From positions 1-5,689 of the forward strand of contig CAYSAA010000126.1 of the NCBI GenBank assembly GCA_964428905.1: DNA of 5,689 bases, read 5' to 3'. Within the stretch, counting starts at the first letter, position 1; each line of letters starts with the position of its first letter. This document shows positions 1 through 5,689 of the stretch, piece after piece. A program made the translations under genes and the position numbers. The DNA is from CAYSAA01 sp964428905. GTDB taxonomy: Bacteria > Atribacterota > Phoenicimicrobiia > Phoenicimicrobiales > Stramentimicrobiaceae. The notes beneath the pieces are model-generated. The model had not been told where the DNA came from, did not search any database, and worked only from the letters and a program-made list of their open reading frames with translations.

Positions 1-11
1 AAAACTCACTG

Positions 12-99
12 GCCGAAGTGGCGGAATCGGTAGACGCGCTACGTTCAGGGCGTAGTAGGTCTTGCACCTGTGGGGGTTCAAATCCCCCCTTCGGCACCA
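12..99 (+). tRNA. tRNA-Leu, anticodon CAG
   Basis: This is a complete class II tRNA with an encoded CCA end. The seven-base acceptor stem GCCGAAG (12-18) pairs with CTTCGGC (89-95), followed by discriminator A96 and CCA 97-99. The anticodon stem CTACG/CGTAG (39-43/51-55) closes the loop TTCAGGG, which places anticodon CAG at 46-48 with G at position 37. A long variable arm (stem AGGT 57-60 with ACCT 66-69) is the leucine/serine hallmark. The T stem is GGGGG/CCCCC (72-76/84-88) around a TTCAAAT loop. With anticodon CAG it reads CUG leucine codons. Its promoter would lie to the left of the window. No hairpin plus T-run terminator is visible downstream, and the next gene converges on it after only 23 bases. 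Confidence 0.98.
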
Positions 100-122
100 T
101 TCTAATCTTAAATCATTCTTTC

Positions 123-581
123 TTAATTAAGACCTGTAAATTGCTCAGCTTCCCAATCATAATGTTCCACCAGTTTCTGAAAAGTCATCTCTCCGGACTT
201 GATTTTGTCAATATATTTTTTACTATGATAAAAAAAGATATCCAGTGTACTCAGTTCTTCCCCTTCGATTATTTTGAATATAATCTGGGAATATAATCTA
301 TCATACAATCTGGCAATTATCTTTTCATTTTTTTTAATACTTGATGCAATATGATGAATGCGCTCTGCCCAATAGGACAAATCAACTAAATCAGGCCTAT
401 CTGCATAATCCGATTCAGCAATAAATTCAATATTGCTCTTGTGAGGTCTTAACTCTTCCAACTCTTTAATATGATAACCCAGCATATGTTCCAAGGCGTA
501 AACTGACTTCTGCTCTGCCCTCACCTTTTGCAATATTTCCATATTTGTATTGTTCCGAGTCATTACATCAAAATAAACCAT
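123..581 (-). CDS. Hypothetical helical protein, 152 aa
   Basis: I do not recognise this family. The product is soluble-looking, with no signal peptide or membrane segment, and should be mostly alpha-helical. Residues 15-44 form a charged amphipathic helix (EILQKVRAEQ..., KELEEL) that could be a coiled coil. A second helix-rich block spans about residues 68-108 and a third about 112-148, rich in Lys, Tyr and Glu. The chosen start at 581 has a GGGAG ribosome binding site about 12 bases upstream, which is a little far; Met7 and Met14 are alternative starts but lack a better site. It ends 23 bases from the convergent tRNA-Leu and diverges from the DUF2177 gene, so it is probably monocistronic. 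The uninterrupted frame and the ribosome binding site argue that it is real. The opposite-strand ORF over its 3' half starts inside the tRNA and is a shadow. Confidence 0.7.
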   Translation of the reverse strand: MVYFDVMTRNNTNMEILQKVRAEQKSVYALEHMLGYHIKELEELRPHKSNIEFIAESDYADRPDLVDLSYWAERIHHIASSIKKNEKIIARLYDRLYSQIIFKIIEGEELSTLDIFFYHSKKYIDKIKSGEMTFQKLVEHYDWEAEQFTGLN

Positions 582-815
582 AGAAAAAGTAATCTCCCAA
601 AACTATTAATTTACTTACGTTATTAATTATATCAAACTTACCTTAATAAGTGAATGCACTCCTTAATGGTGTAGGTCCTTCGACTATGATTTCTTCATTT
701 CTATCTTTCGGTTTTCTCTATTAAAATACAATTGTATGTTATCTCTAACTATGATATCTTAAATAAGAAAAAACTCGCTTAAATTTTATAGACATTAAAA
801 ACACAGGAGGATAAG
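582..815. promoter_or_regulatory. Divergent intergenic region
   Basis: This 234-base, very AT-rich stretch separates two divergent genes, so it should contain promoters for both. On the + strand TATGAT hexamers occur at 685-690 and 750-755 and could serve as -10 boxes, but neither has a convincing -35 box at 16-18 bases. The ribosome binding site of the rightward gene, AGGAGG, sits at 805-810, five bases before the ATG. I see no clear riboswitch, operator palindrome or small ORF. Confidence 0.4.
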
Positions 816-1214
816 ATGTTTCCTAAGCTTTATTTTATTGCCCTGCCAGTATTTTTTATTATTGACATGATCTGGTTAGGGCTGGTAGCTAAGAATTTTT
901 ACCGCAGCCATATTGGTTTCTTGATGAAAACAAACATCAATTGGGTAGCTGCAATTCTCTTTTATTTACTATTTATCGCTGGTCTGGTCTTTTTTGTTCT
1001 ATCTCCCGCAGTAGAAAAAAGAAGTTTTACTTATGCAATCATGGCAGGAGCTTTTTACGGACTTCTTACTTATTCTACCTATGATCTCACCAATTTGGCT
1101 ACCCTAAAGGAATGGCCTTTATTAATCACAGTCATTGATATGATCTGGGGAATGTTTTTATCTTTTTCAGTTTCATTGATTTCTTACCTGATTGCCATTC
1201 GACTTGTGGTGTAA
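816..1214 (+). CDS. DUF2177 family integral membrane protein
   Basis: This is a full-length small membrane protein (132 aa) of the DUF2177 family, whose biochemical function is not established. Four hydrophobic segments are evident, at about residues 4-24, 43-63, 71-88 and 101-127. Family signatures are visible: IDMIWLG (16-22), FYR (28-30) followed by IGFL, an LFYLLFIAGL segment (48-57), and the strongly conserved TYDLTNLATLKEWP (88-101), then D108 and WG (111-112). The start is well supported by AGGAGG five bases upstream of the ATG. The gene stands alone: the neighbour on the left is divergent, and the hydrolase on the right is convergent, ending 18 bases away. No terminator hairpin is visible in that gap. 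The family assignment is confident; the role is unknown, and transport or a membrane-envelope function would be guesswork. Confidence 0.9.
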   Translation: MFPKLYFIALPVFFIIDMIWLGLVAKNFYRSHIGFLMKTNINWVAAILFYLLFIAGLVFFVLSPAVEKRSFTYAIMAGAFYGLLTYSTYDLTNLATLKEWPLLITVIDMIWGMFLSFSVSLISYLIAIRLVV

Positions 1215-1232
1215 AGATGAAAATCAGTGTAC

Positions 1233-2234
1233 CTAAATAATTAGTTCAAAAATTTTAATTCCGGACAAAAAATCAATTAAGTTTTCATTAAAAATTCCTG
1301 GATGGGTTTCCATGGGACAATGCCTGGCTTCATCAATAATTACCAGCTGGGAATCTGGTATTTTTTGTATAACCTCTTCACCTTTACTGATAGGAACCCA
1401 TTTATCCTCTCTACCCCACAGGCACAATGTAGGAACAGTTATTTCAGTCAATCTCTTTGTCAAATCCACATCGGATTGATATCTCTTTAAAAAACTGATC
1501 AGGGTAAGATCAGTATCTTCTAATTCTAATGGCTGATAATAACCTTCAACCTCTTCAGGTGTCGGTACCCGTCCATAGGCTGAAGTTAAAAATGATTTGA
1601 TTCTCTTACGAGTTAAGAAAAATCGCTCAATAATTTTACCGGTTAAATTTTTCAGTAATTTGGACTGAAAAAGTAATGACCATATTTTCTTCCCTTCACT
1701 ACCAATTGAACCGGCAACAAGAATTAAACTCACTGTATCAAAAGGTTTTTGTAAAGCCATGACAGCTCCGACTCCTCCTCCCATAGAGTGGCCAACCAGA
1801 TGCCACGGACCTGCAATATCCAAATCTTCCAATAATCCCCACACAAGATTTGCCCTGTTTTCATGGCTCTGCCTGACAGCGGGTTTACGCTGGCTTAACC
1901 CAAAACCTGGAAGGTCTACTGCTAAAACCAGATAACCATTTTCAGCCAGATGGGGTGCTACAAAACGCCAGCTAAACGTAGAACCACCCAAGCCATGCAT
2001 CAATAAGACATTACCAATAGACTGATGTTCTGTATTATGCCAGATACGGTAATGCAATTCAACCCCTTCAACCTTCCTAAAATAACTGTTTTCAAAACAA
2101 AGTTCTTCAATTTGATTTCTTGCTCCAGCCGATTCAATCGAAAAGATAAAGAAATTTAACAACAATACACAAAATAATACTATAAAAAAACTCCTGGCAA
2201 CAGAGTGATTGTTTACTATTAGCCTGTTTTTCAT
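1233..2234 (-). CDS. Secreted or membrane-anchored alpha/beta hydrolase
   Basis: This 333-aa protein has the alpha/beta hydrolase fold and probably cleaves an ester or related bond in a small molecule; the substrate cannot be read from sequence. An N-terminal hydrophobic segment (about residues 13-33, preceded by basic residues) is followed by SAGAR, consistent with a signal peptide or signal anchor, so it should act outside the cytoplasm. The oxyanion-hole motif HGLGG is at 80-84, then VDLPGFGLS (106-114). The nucleophile elbow GHSMGG gives Ser150, the acid is Asp277 in GREDKWVP, and the catalytic His is His305 in ARHCP. Residues 185-255 form the cap region. The triad is complete and the length is normal once the leader is included. 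The ribosome binding site AAAGGGG ends seven bases before the ATG. The gene follows the LsrF-type remnant by 130 bases, enough for its own promoter. Confidence 0.9.
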   Translation of the reverse strand: MKNRLIVNNHSVARSFFIVLFCVLLLNFFIFSIESAGARNQIEELCFENSYFRKVEGVELHYRIWHNTEHQSIGNVLLMHGLGGSTFSWRFVAPHLAENGYLVLAVDLPGFGLSQRKPAVRQSHENRANLVWGLLEDLDIAGPWHLVGHSMGGGVGAVMALQKPFDTVSLILVAGSIGSEGKKIWSLLFQSKLLKNLTGKIIERFFLTRKRIKSFLTSAYGRVPTPEEVEGYYQPLELEDTDLTLISFLKRYQSDVDLTKRLTEITVPTLCLWGREDKWVPISKGEEVIQKIPDSQLVIIDEARHCPMETHPGIFNENLIDFLSGIKIFELII

Positions 2235-2237
2235 TTC

Positions 2238-2364
2238 TCAACCCCTTTGTTGATTTAACGATGATCACATTCTTGAATCTATACATTATTTCATTAATTG
2301 TTTACTCAATGCCCAATACACACGACACAATAGTGCTTATCGATTTTTAGTGAAATCAAAACTT
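2238..2364. other. Intergenic stretch between aldolase remnant and hydrolase
   Basis: This holds the upstream region of the hydrolase, including its ribosome binding site at about 2242-2249, and whatever is left of the aldolase 3' end. I find no further LsrF similarity after the EMEA codons. A weak TTGAGT with a TATAGA 20 bases later on the - strand could be a poor promoter for the hydrolase, but the spacing is wrong for sigma-70. At the left edge of the remnant the element ATCGAT-TTTTAG-TGAAA-TCAAAAC-TTTCA-TCGAT (2339-2372) forms an imperfect inverted repeat of unknown meaning. Confidence 0.3.
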
Positions 2365-2537
2365 TCATCGATGGGCTTCCATCTCCGGAATCTTTTTCCC
2401 TCCCGCAATTACTATTGGTACCGGGCATGAAGCAGAATATTGATATCTATGCGTTCCAATCCGGATGTTGAACCCTGAAAATATCCATGATCAATAGCAA
2501 GCATGATGGTTTTTCCTTCTTTATCAATTTCTGGCAT
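2365..2537 (-). pseudogene. lsrF: LsrF/DhnA-type class I aldolase remnant with internal deletions
   Basis: This is a fragmentary relative of LsrF (autoinducer-2 phospho-sugar processing thiolase) and class I DhnA-type aldolases. An intact ribosome binding site (GGAG, seven bases from the ATG at 2537) opens a 41-codon frame. It reads MPEIDKE, then GKTIMLAIDHGYFQG and LERIDINI, matching the LsrF block GKTVMLAFDHGYFQG...LERIDINI, and stops at 2412. From 2427 a second frame reads CPVPIVIAGGKKIPEMEA, matching LsrF CPVPIVIAGGKK, and stops at 2365. E. coli LsrF, from memory about 290 residues, has roughly 40 residues before the GKT block, over 100 residues between the two blocks including the Schiff-base lysine, and a C-terminal stretch. 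All of these are missing here. It lies 31 bases after the C_GCAxxG_C_C gene. The class assignment is firm; the exact substrate of the ancestor is not known. Confidence 0.88.
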
Positions 2538-2568
2538 TCTATCTCTCCTTTTTTATTGGTTACTATTC

Positions 2569-3135
2569 TTACTTATCATCTATCTGTTCTAAGTCCGTAA
2601 AATCTTCCAAAGTGAGCCCATTCTTATCCAATTCATCAAGAATAATTTCTACAGCCCATCTTGCTCCATCTCCAACAGCAGCACAACATTTATTATCATC
2701 TTCATGTGCCCCAGCTTCCCTGAATAGCTCTTTCTCTTCATCATTTCTTAAATTGTAAGTTCTTCCAAATACTTTTTTTTGTACATCACTACATAAAACA
2801 CCGCCATATTTCTCAACAAATTTATCATGAAGAGCAGCGGTAAGACGAAATGTAACATATTTATCTGCTCTGCCCTTTTTTGTTCCTTCTTCTTTCCTTG
2901 TTCTTCCAACTAAGAGACTAATCATCATTGCACCACCTGTGTAACCTCCGCAATTACCATCCGTACATTCACCACCACCACCAGCAAGACCGCTTCCTGC
3001 TTTGTATACGTAATCGTTTCTAATACCAATAGCATCTTGAATTCCCGCTATTGCACATTGGGCACAACCCCTGTAATCTCTTTCATTCTTTAAACCATGC
3101 TCATATGCAATTTTCATCATCTCTTTTTTGTTCAT
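2569..3135 (-). CDS. C_GCAxxG_C_C family putative redox protein
   Basis: This 188-aa protein fits the C_GCAxxG_C_C family, proteins of anaerobes annotated as putatively redox-active; their substrates and partners are not established. The signature cysteines are all present: Cys24 and Cys27 in RGCAQC, Cys57 and Cys62 around the glycine-rich GGGGECTDGNCGGYTGGAM segment (52-70), Cys115 in GGVLCSDV, and adjacent Cys150-Cys151 in NKCCAAV. There is no signal peptide, so it should be cytoplasmic. Such cysteines could bind a metal or Fe-S cluster or cycle disulfides, which is inference. The GGAGG ribosome binding site, seven bases from the ATG, lies inside the last codons of the decayed SDR, whose TAG ends one base before this ATG, so translation was originally coupled. 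The frame is intact and normal in length although both flanking genes are ruined, which suggests it is still selected. Confidence 0.88.
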   Translation of the reverse strand: MNKKEMMKIAYEHGLKNERDYRGCAQCAIAGIQDAIGIRNDYVYKAGSGLAGGGGECTDGNCGGYTGGAMMISLLVGRTRKEEGTKKGRADKYVTFRLTAALHDKFVEKYGGVLCSDVQKKVFGRTYNLRNDEEKELFREAGAHEDDNKCCAAVGDGARWAVEIILDELDKNGLTLEDFTDLEQIDDK

Positions 3136-3136
3136 A

Positions 3137-3387
3137 CTATAACCTCCATCTATAGGTTAATCCACCATCAATAATCATTTGCTGACCACAAATAAATTCT
3201 GCCTAGTCTGATGCGAGAAATAAGGTGAGATAGACCCAAAACTGGATACAGCTAAAGAACATAACTTTTCCATTTCCTGAGCAGAAGTTATGGCTCCAGC
3301 AACAGTAAATTCAATACGAATGCTTGCACCAATACCTGATGCTCCACCAGTTATAACAACTGTTTTACCTTTAAAATCTAAGTTCAT
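3137..3387 (-). pseudogene. Short-chain dehydrogenase/reductase remnant with internal deletions
   Basis: This is the wreck of a classical SDR (NAD(P)-dependent alcohol or sugar dehydrogenase, normally about 250 aa). The original start is the ATG at 3387, with CGGAG seven bases upstream, not the earlier in-frame ATG at 3414. It opens MNLDFKGKTVVITGGASGIG with the TGGxxGIG nucleotide-binding motif. After AGA (near 3292) it jumps straight to ITSAQEMEKL and AVSSFGSI, missing the strand-2/helix-2 region. After FGSI (near 3229) the rest of the core is gone, including the NNAG motif and the catalytic Ser-Tyr-Lys. In another frame the C-terminal tail resumes as LFLASD, a TAG at 3203-3205, AEFICGQQMIIDGG and LTYRWRL, ending with TAG at 3137. 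So there are at least two deletions, a frame shift and a nonsense codon. The tail still carries the ribosome binding site of the next gene. SDR identity is sure; the substrate is unknown. Confidence 0.88.
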
Positions 3388-3427
3388 ATTATTACTCCGG
3401 AAGATAGTAAACAATAACAGGTTTGCA

Positions 3428-3534
3428 CTAAGCAGTTTTGAGATACACTTCTCTTAAACCATAGCTAACAAATTTGGGATAAAGAAACGGTAAAACCAAT
3501 TTAAAAGATCATGTTCTAAGGTATTAATCATCAT
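3428..3534 (-). pseudogene. Possible gene-tail remnant or short ORF
   Basis: The 151 bases between the dipeptidase and the SDR remnant are longer than expected within an operon. On the - strand an ATG at 3534 opens 26 codons (MMINTLEHDLLNWFYRF...) ending in TAA at 3454, without a recognisable ribosome binding site. A second, overlapping frame reads PKFVSYGLREVYLKTA and ends in TAG at 3428, which looks like the helical C-terminus of a protein. Given the deletion-scarred genes on the right, this could be the end of another lost operon gene. I cannot assign it to a family, and chance is a real alternative. Confidence 0.25.
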
Positions 3535-3538
3535 ATTT

Positions 3539-4276
3539 CTATCTTAGATTAGGTGATGATACACCATAAAAAGCAATTTTTTGATTGCTAATATAAGCCC
3601 ATACTTGATTGCCAAAATCATAGTGCCACCATTCACACGGGTAATTCGTAAATCCTGCAAGAATTAAAGTATGGTATAACAATCTTCGATTCTGTAGTAT
3701 CTCCTTTTCTTGTTCCGTTAATTCCCGCTTTTTTAGGACTCGTTCATAATAATCAGAATGTGTTTCTTCCCTGGTATCATCAAATTCGGTTCCCATTTCC
3801 AATTTTTTGCCTTTGTCATCAATAATGGTCAAATCAACGGCTCCACCTGTTAAATGAGGGGAGGGGCTCTTCTTCTTATGGGATGGGAAGGCTACATATT
3901 CTTCAACGAGACTATTTATTTCCTTTTCATTTTTAGCAGGGCATCTTCTTATCATCTCTTTCTGAAACTTTTTATATAAGGCATTCTGTACTTTTTCAGG
4001 TCGCCAGGCATCATATATTAAAAATTTATAACCCTTTGGCAATTTTTCAGCAGCTTCCAGTAATTTGTCATAGGCACCCTCCCGGATATAGCATTCTGGC
4101 AAGGCGCCTTTTATTCCCTGGATAAAATATTGCGGACGGGTGATGAATTTCTCCGGTATCATATTCAGAGATAGCAGTTTTTCACCTGATTCTTCTATCT
4201 TCACTTTTTTAGCTCCTTCCCATCTAAAATTATTTGATACAGGTATAAGTTTTTTTGAATAATCAGCTAAATTCAT
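3539..4276 (-). CDS. D-alanyl-D-alanine dipeptidase, VanX/DdpX type (peptidase M15D)
   Basis: This is a zinc dipeptidase of 245 aa that should hydrolyse D-Ala-D-Ala, or a similar dipeptide, in the cytoplasm. The M15D zinc and catalytic residues are visible: His141 and Asp148 in SPHLTGGAVD (139-148), and Glu215 and His218 in EWWHYDFG (215-222). The conserved YDAWRP (88-93) supplies the arginine (Arg92) used for transition-state binding in VanX. There is no signal peptide. Length is slightly above VanX and close to other chromosomal family members. The start has an AAGGAGA ribosome binding site seven bases upstream. No vanH or vanA ligase gene and no two-component regulator is in the window, and the neighbour upstream is a TRAP permease. 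The likely role is therefore peptidoglycan or dipeptide catabolism rather than glycopeptide resistance, though DNA beyond the window could change that. It follows dctM by 119 bases. Confidence 0.92.
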   Translation of the reverse strand: MNLADYSKKLIPVSNNFRWEGAKKVKIEESGEKLLSLNMIPEKFITRPQYFIQGIKGALPECYIREGAYDKLLEAAEKLPKGYKFLIYDAWRPEKVQNALYKKFQKEMIRRCPAKNEKEINSLVEEYVAFPSHKKKSPSPHLTGGAVDLTIIDDKGKKLEMGTEFDDTREETHSDYYERVLKKRELTEQEKEILQNRRLLYHTLILAGFTNYPCEWWHYDFGNQVWAYISNQKIAFYGVSSPNLR

Positions 4277-4395
4277 TAAGTATCTCCTTGTTTATCAATA
4301 TTTTGCTAACTCTTAGGACAGAATGGCTCAAGCTTCCTCTACTAGTGGATCAGTAAATACCCTCCCCGCTGGTTTTTCATTGGCTATCTACAAAT
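4277..4395. other. Gap between dctM and the dipeptidase gene
   Basis: This 119-base spacer holds the dipeptidase ribosome binding site at about 4284-4290. I find no strong hairpin plus T-run in either direction, no family similarity and no obvious promoter. The two genes may be cotranscribed, or the dipeptidase may have its own weak start. Confidence 0.3.
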
Positions 4396-5679
4396 TTACA
4401 GATTAAATAATCTTGGTAATGCCGTTGCTAATGGTGGAAATAATATTATCAATAATAATACAGTCATAGCGACGGCAACAAAAGGCCATATTTTCCTGAA
4501 TAAAGTTTCTAGTTTAACCTTCCCAACTGCTGATACGATATACACACAGGCTCCCATGGGAGGCGTAATCAAGGCAATGGTAATATTTAAGGTCATTACA
4601 ATGCCGAAGTGCAGAGGATCAATACCAGCATACATAGCCACCGGAGCGATAACCGGTGTCAGCAAGATTAAGGCAGCGATTTCTTCCATAAACATACCGA
4701 TAACAAAAATCATCATGCTTAAAATGATTAATAATACCGTATTGTTATCGGTCAGGTTTACCATGATTCCTGCAAATTTCTGAGGAACTTGTTCCCATTT
4801 TAACAACCAGCTGAACACAGCGGCGCTTCCCATAATTACAAAAACAACCGTAGTATTTCGGACCGTTTCATTGATAGCAGCGATAAAATCTCTGATTGAT
4901 AATTTCCTGGTGACAAAAAATCCAATGATGGTGGAATAGAAGACCGCCACTGCTCCAGCCTCGGTCGGTGTGACAACTCCTGTAACTATACCCCCAATGA
5001 TAATCAATGGAGCAACCAGTCCGATCATGGATCGCCAGCTTATTGTTAAAATCTTTCGAATGCCGGCTCTTTCACTCGATACCGGAAAATTGTATTTCTT
5101 GGCATAAAAACCGTTCATTAACATGAAGGCTCCACCTAAGATCAAACCAGGGATAATGCCGGCGACAAACAATCCGCCAATCGACTGGTTGGTCATAGAG
5201 CCATAGATAACCATAAAGATGCTGGGGGGAATAATCGGCCCAATCAGGGAACTGCCCGCCGTAATACCGGCAGCGTAAGACCGGTCATAACCTTCTTTGA
5301 CCATAGCAGGGATTAATATTGATCCAATGGCAGAAGTGTCAGCAGCCGCAGAACCGTTGACTCCTGCGAAAATGATACTGGCTACAATGTTTACGTGACC
5401 CAGTCCACCTTTTAAATGTCCCACCAATGCCCGGCTGAAATCGAGCAGCTTGTCAGTAATGCCAGCCCGATTCATTAAATTACCGGTCATGATAAAAAGC
5501 GGTATGGCCAATAGGGTAAATATATCCATGCCTCCAAAAAACTGTTGAACCATAATCCGGAATAATGAATAATCGCCTAAATAAAGAAACCCCAGAAATG
5601 AAGCCAGTAACAATGCGATAAAGATGGGTACACCAATTAATAATAAGACCAAAAATGATATAGCCATCAGGATACTCAT
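4396..5679 (-). CDS. dctM: TRAP transporter large permease subunit DctM
   Basis: This is the large membrane subunit of a tripartite ATP-independent periplasmic (TRAP) transporter, 427 aa, the usual full length. It couples import of a carboxylate or acidic sugar to an ion gradient, together with a small permease (DctQ) and a periplasmic binding protein (DctP). It is hydrophobic throughout, with about a dozen membrane segments. Family motifs in order: AIPLFIMTGNLMNRAGIT (58-75), GGLGHVNIV and FAGVNGSAAADTSAIG (91-119), IGPIIPPSIFMVIYG (146-160), VVTPTEAGAVAV (235-246) and ITPPMGACVYI (371-381). It starts 10 bases from the window edge. The ATG is followed by A, so ATGA could overlap the stop of an upstream dctQ, as is common. 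The substrate cannot be read from this subunit; dctP would be needed. Sugar acids would suit the ruined SDR and aldolase downstream. Confidence 0.95.
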   Translation of the reverse strand: MSILMAISFLVLLLIGVPIFIALLLASFLGFLYLGDYSLFRIMVQQFFGGMDIFTLLAIPLFIMTGNLMNRAGITDKLLDFSRALVGHLKGGLGHVNIVASIIFAGVNGSAAADTSAIGSILIPAMVKEGYDRSYAAGITAGSSLIGPIIPPSIFMVIYGSMTNQSIGGLFVAGIIPGLILGGAFMLMNGFYAKKYNFPVSSERAGIRKILTISWRSMIGLVAPLIIIGGIVTGVVTPTEAGAVAVFYSTIIGFFVTRKLSIRDFIAAINETVRNTTVVFVIMGSAAVFSWLLKWEQVPQKFAGIMVNLTDNNTVLLIILSMMIFVIGMFMEEIAALILLTPVIAPVAMYAGIDPLHFGIVMTLNITIALITPPMGACVYIVSAVGKVKLETLFRKIWPFVAVAMTVLLLIILFPPLATALPRLFNL

Positions 5680-5689
5680 TTTTTCATCT

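Noticed and set aside
80..122. Integration (att) site at the tRNA-Leu 3' end
   Set aside because: No repeat of the tRNA 3' end was found elsewhere in the window and there is no integrase, so there is no support.
18..296. 92-codon + strand ORF beginning inside the tRNA
   Set aside because: Its first third is tRNA sequence and the rest is antisense to the 152-aa gene; it has no ribosome binding site.
1215..1232. Bidirectional terminator between the convergent genes
   Set aside because: The 18-base gap has no inverted repeat and no convincing T-run.
1302..1490. 62-codon + strand ORF
   Set aside because: It lies wholly antisense to the alpha/beta hydrolase, which has a full catalytic triad; it has no ribosome binding site.
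3175..3414. 79-aa short SDR-like protein as a real gene
   Set aside because: Its end is read in the wrong frame relative to the SDR tail, the catalytic core is missing, and the better start is at 3387; it is a pseudogene fragment.
3539..4276. Vancomycin-resistance gene vanX
   Set aside because: The fold and active site match, but no VanH, VanA-type ligase or VanRS genes are adjacent; a metabolic dipeptidase is more likely.
4556..4783. 75-codon + strand ORF
   Set aside because: It is antisense to conserved dctM motifs and shows only the mirrored low-complexity composition of a membrane gene.

Overview
The window is AT-rich bacterial DNA that looks like the chromosome of a low-GC anaerobe. 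The indicators are strong AGGAGG-type ribosome binding sites, a TRAP transporter, a C_GCAxxG_C_C putative redox protein typical of anaerobes, and LsrF-like and SDR sugar-metabolism remnants. A Firmicutes-like or Atribacterota-like host would fit, but nothing here fixes the taxon.

Layout, left to right: a complete tRNA-Leu(CAG) on the + strand (12-99); an unrecognised 152-aa helical protein on the - strand (123-581); a divergent intergenic region (582-815); a DUF2177 integral membrane protein on + (816-1214); and, convergent with it, a secreted or membrane-anchored alpha/beta hydrolase on - (1233-2234). From 2235 to the right edge everything is on the - strand. In transcription order it reads: TRAP large permease DctM (5679-4396), a VanX/DdpX-type D-Ala-D-Ala dipeptidase (4276-3539), a gap that may hold a gene-tail remnant (3534-3428), a wrecked short-chain dehydrogenase (3387-3137), an intact C_GCAxxG_C_C protein (3135-2569) and a wrecked LsrF/DhnA-type aldolase (2537-2365).

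The main result is the decay of this catabolic cluster. Two stretches that look like intergenic DNA or a small spurious ORF are instead deletion-ridden remnants. The LsrF remnant keeps a short N-terminal piece, a central DHGYFQG block and a VPIVIAGGKK block in a different frame. The SDR remnant keeps the Rossmann TGGxxGIG start, a short inner segment and an out-of-frame C-terminal tail with a TAG codon in it. Both keep their original ribosome binding sites. Between them sits an apparently intact cysteine-rich gene whose ribosome binding site lies inside the last codons of the dead SDR. I infer a former uptake-and-catabolism operon (TRAP import, SDR oxidation, aldolase cleavage) that lost its sugar enzymes through internal deletions and kept the transporter, the dipeptidase and the redox protein. 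No CRISPR array, insertion sequence or clearly novel defence system is visible.
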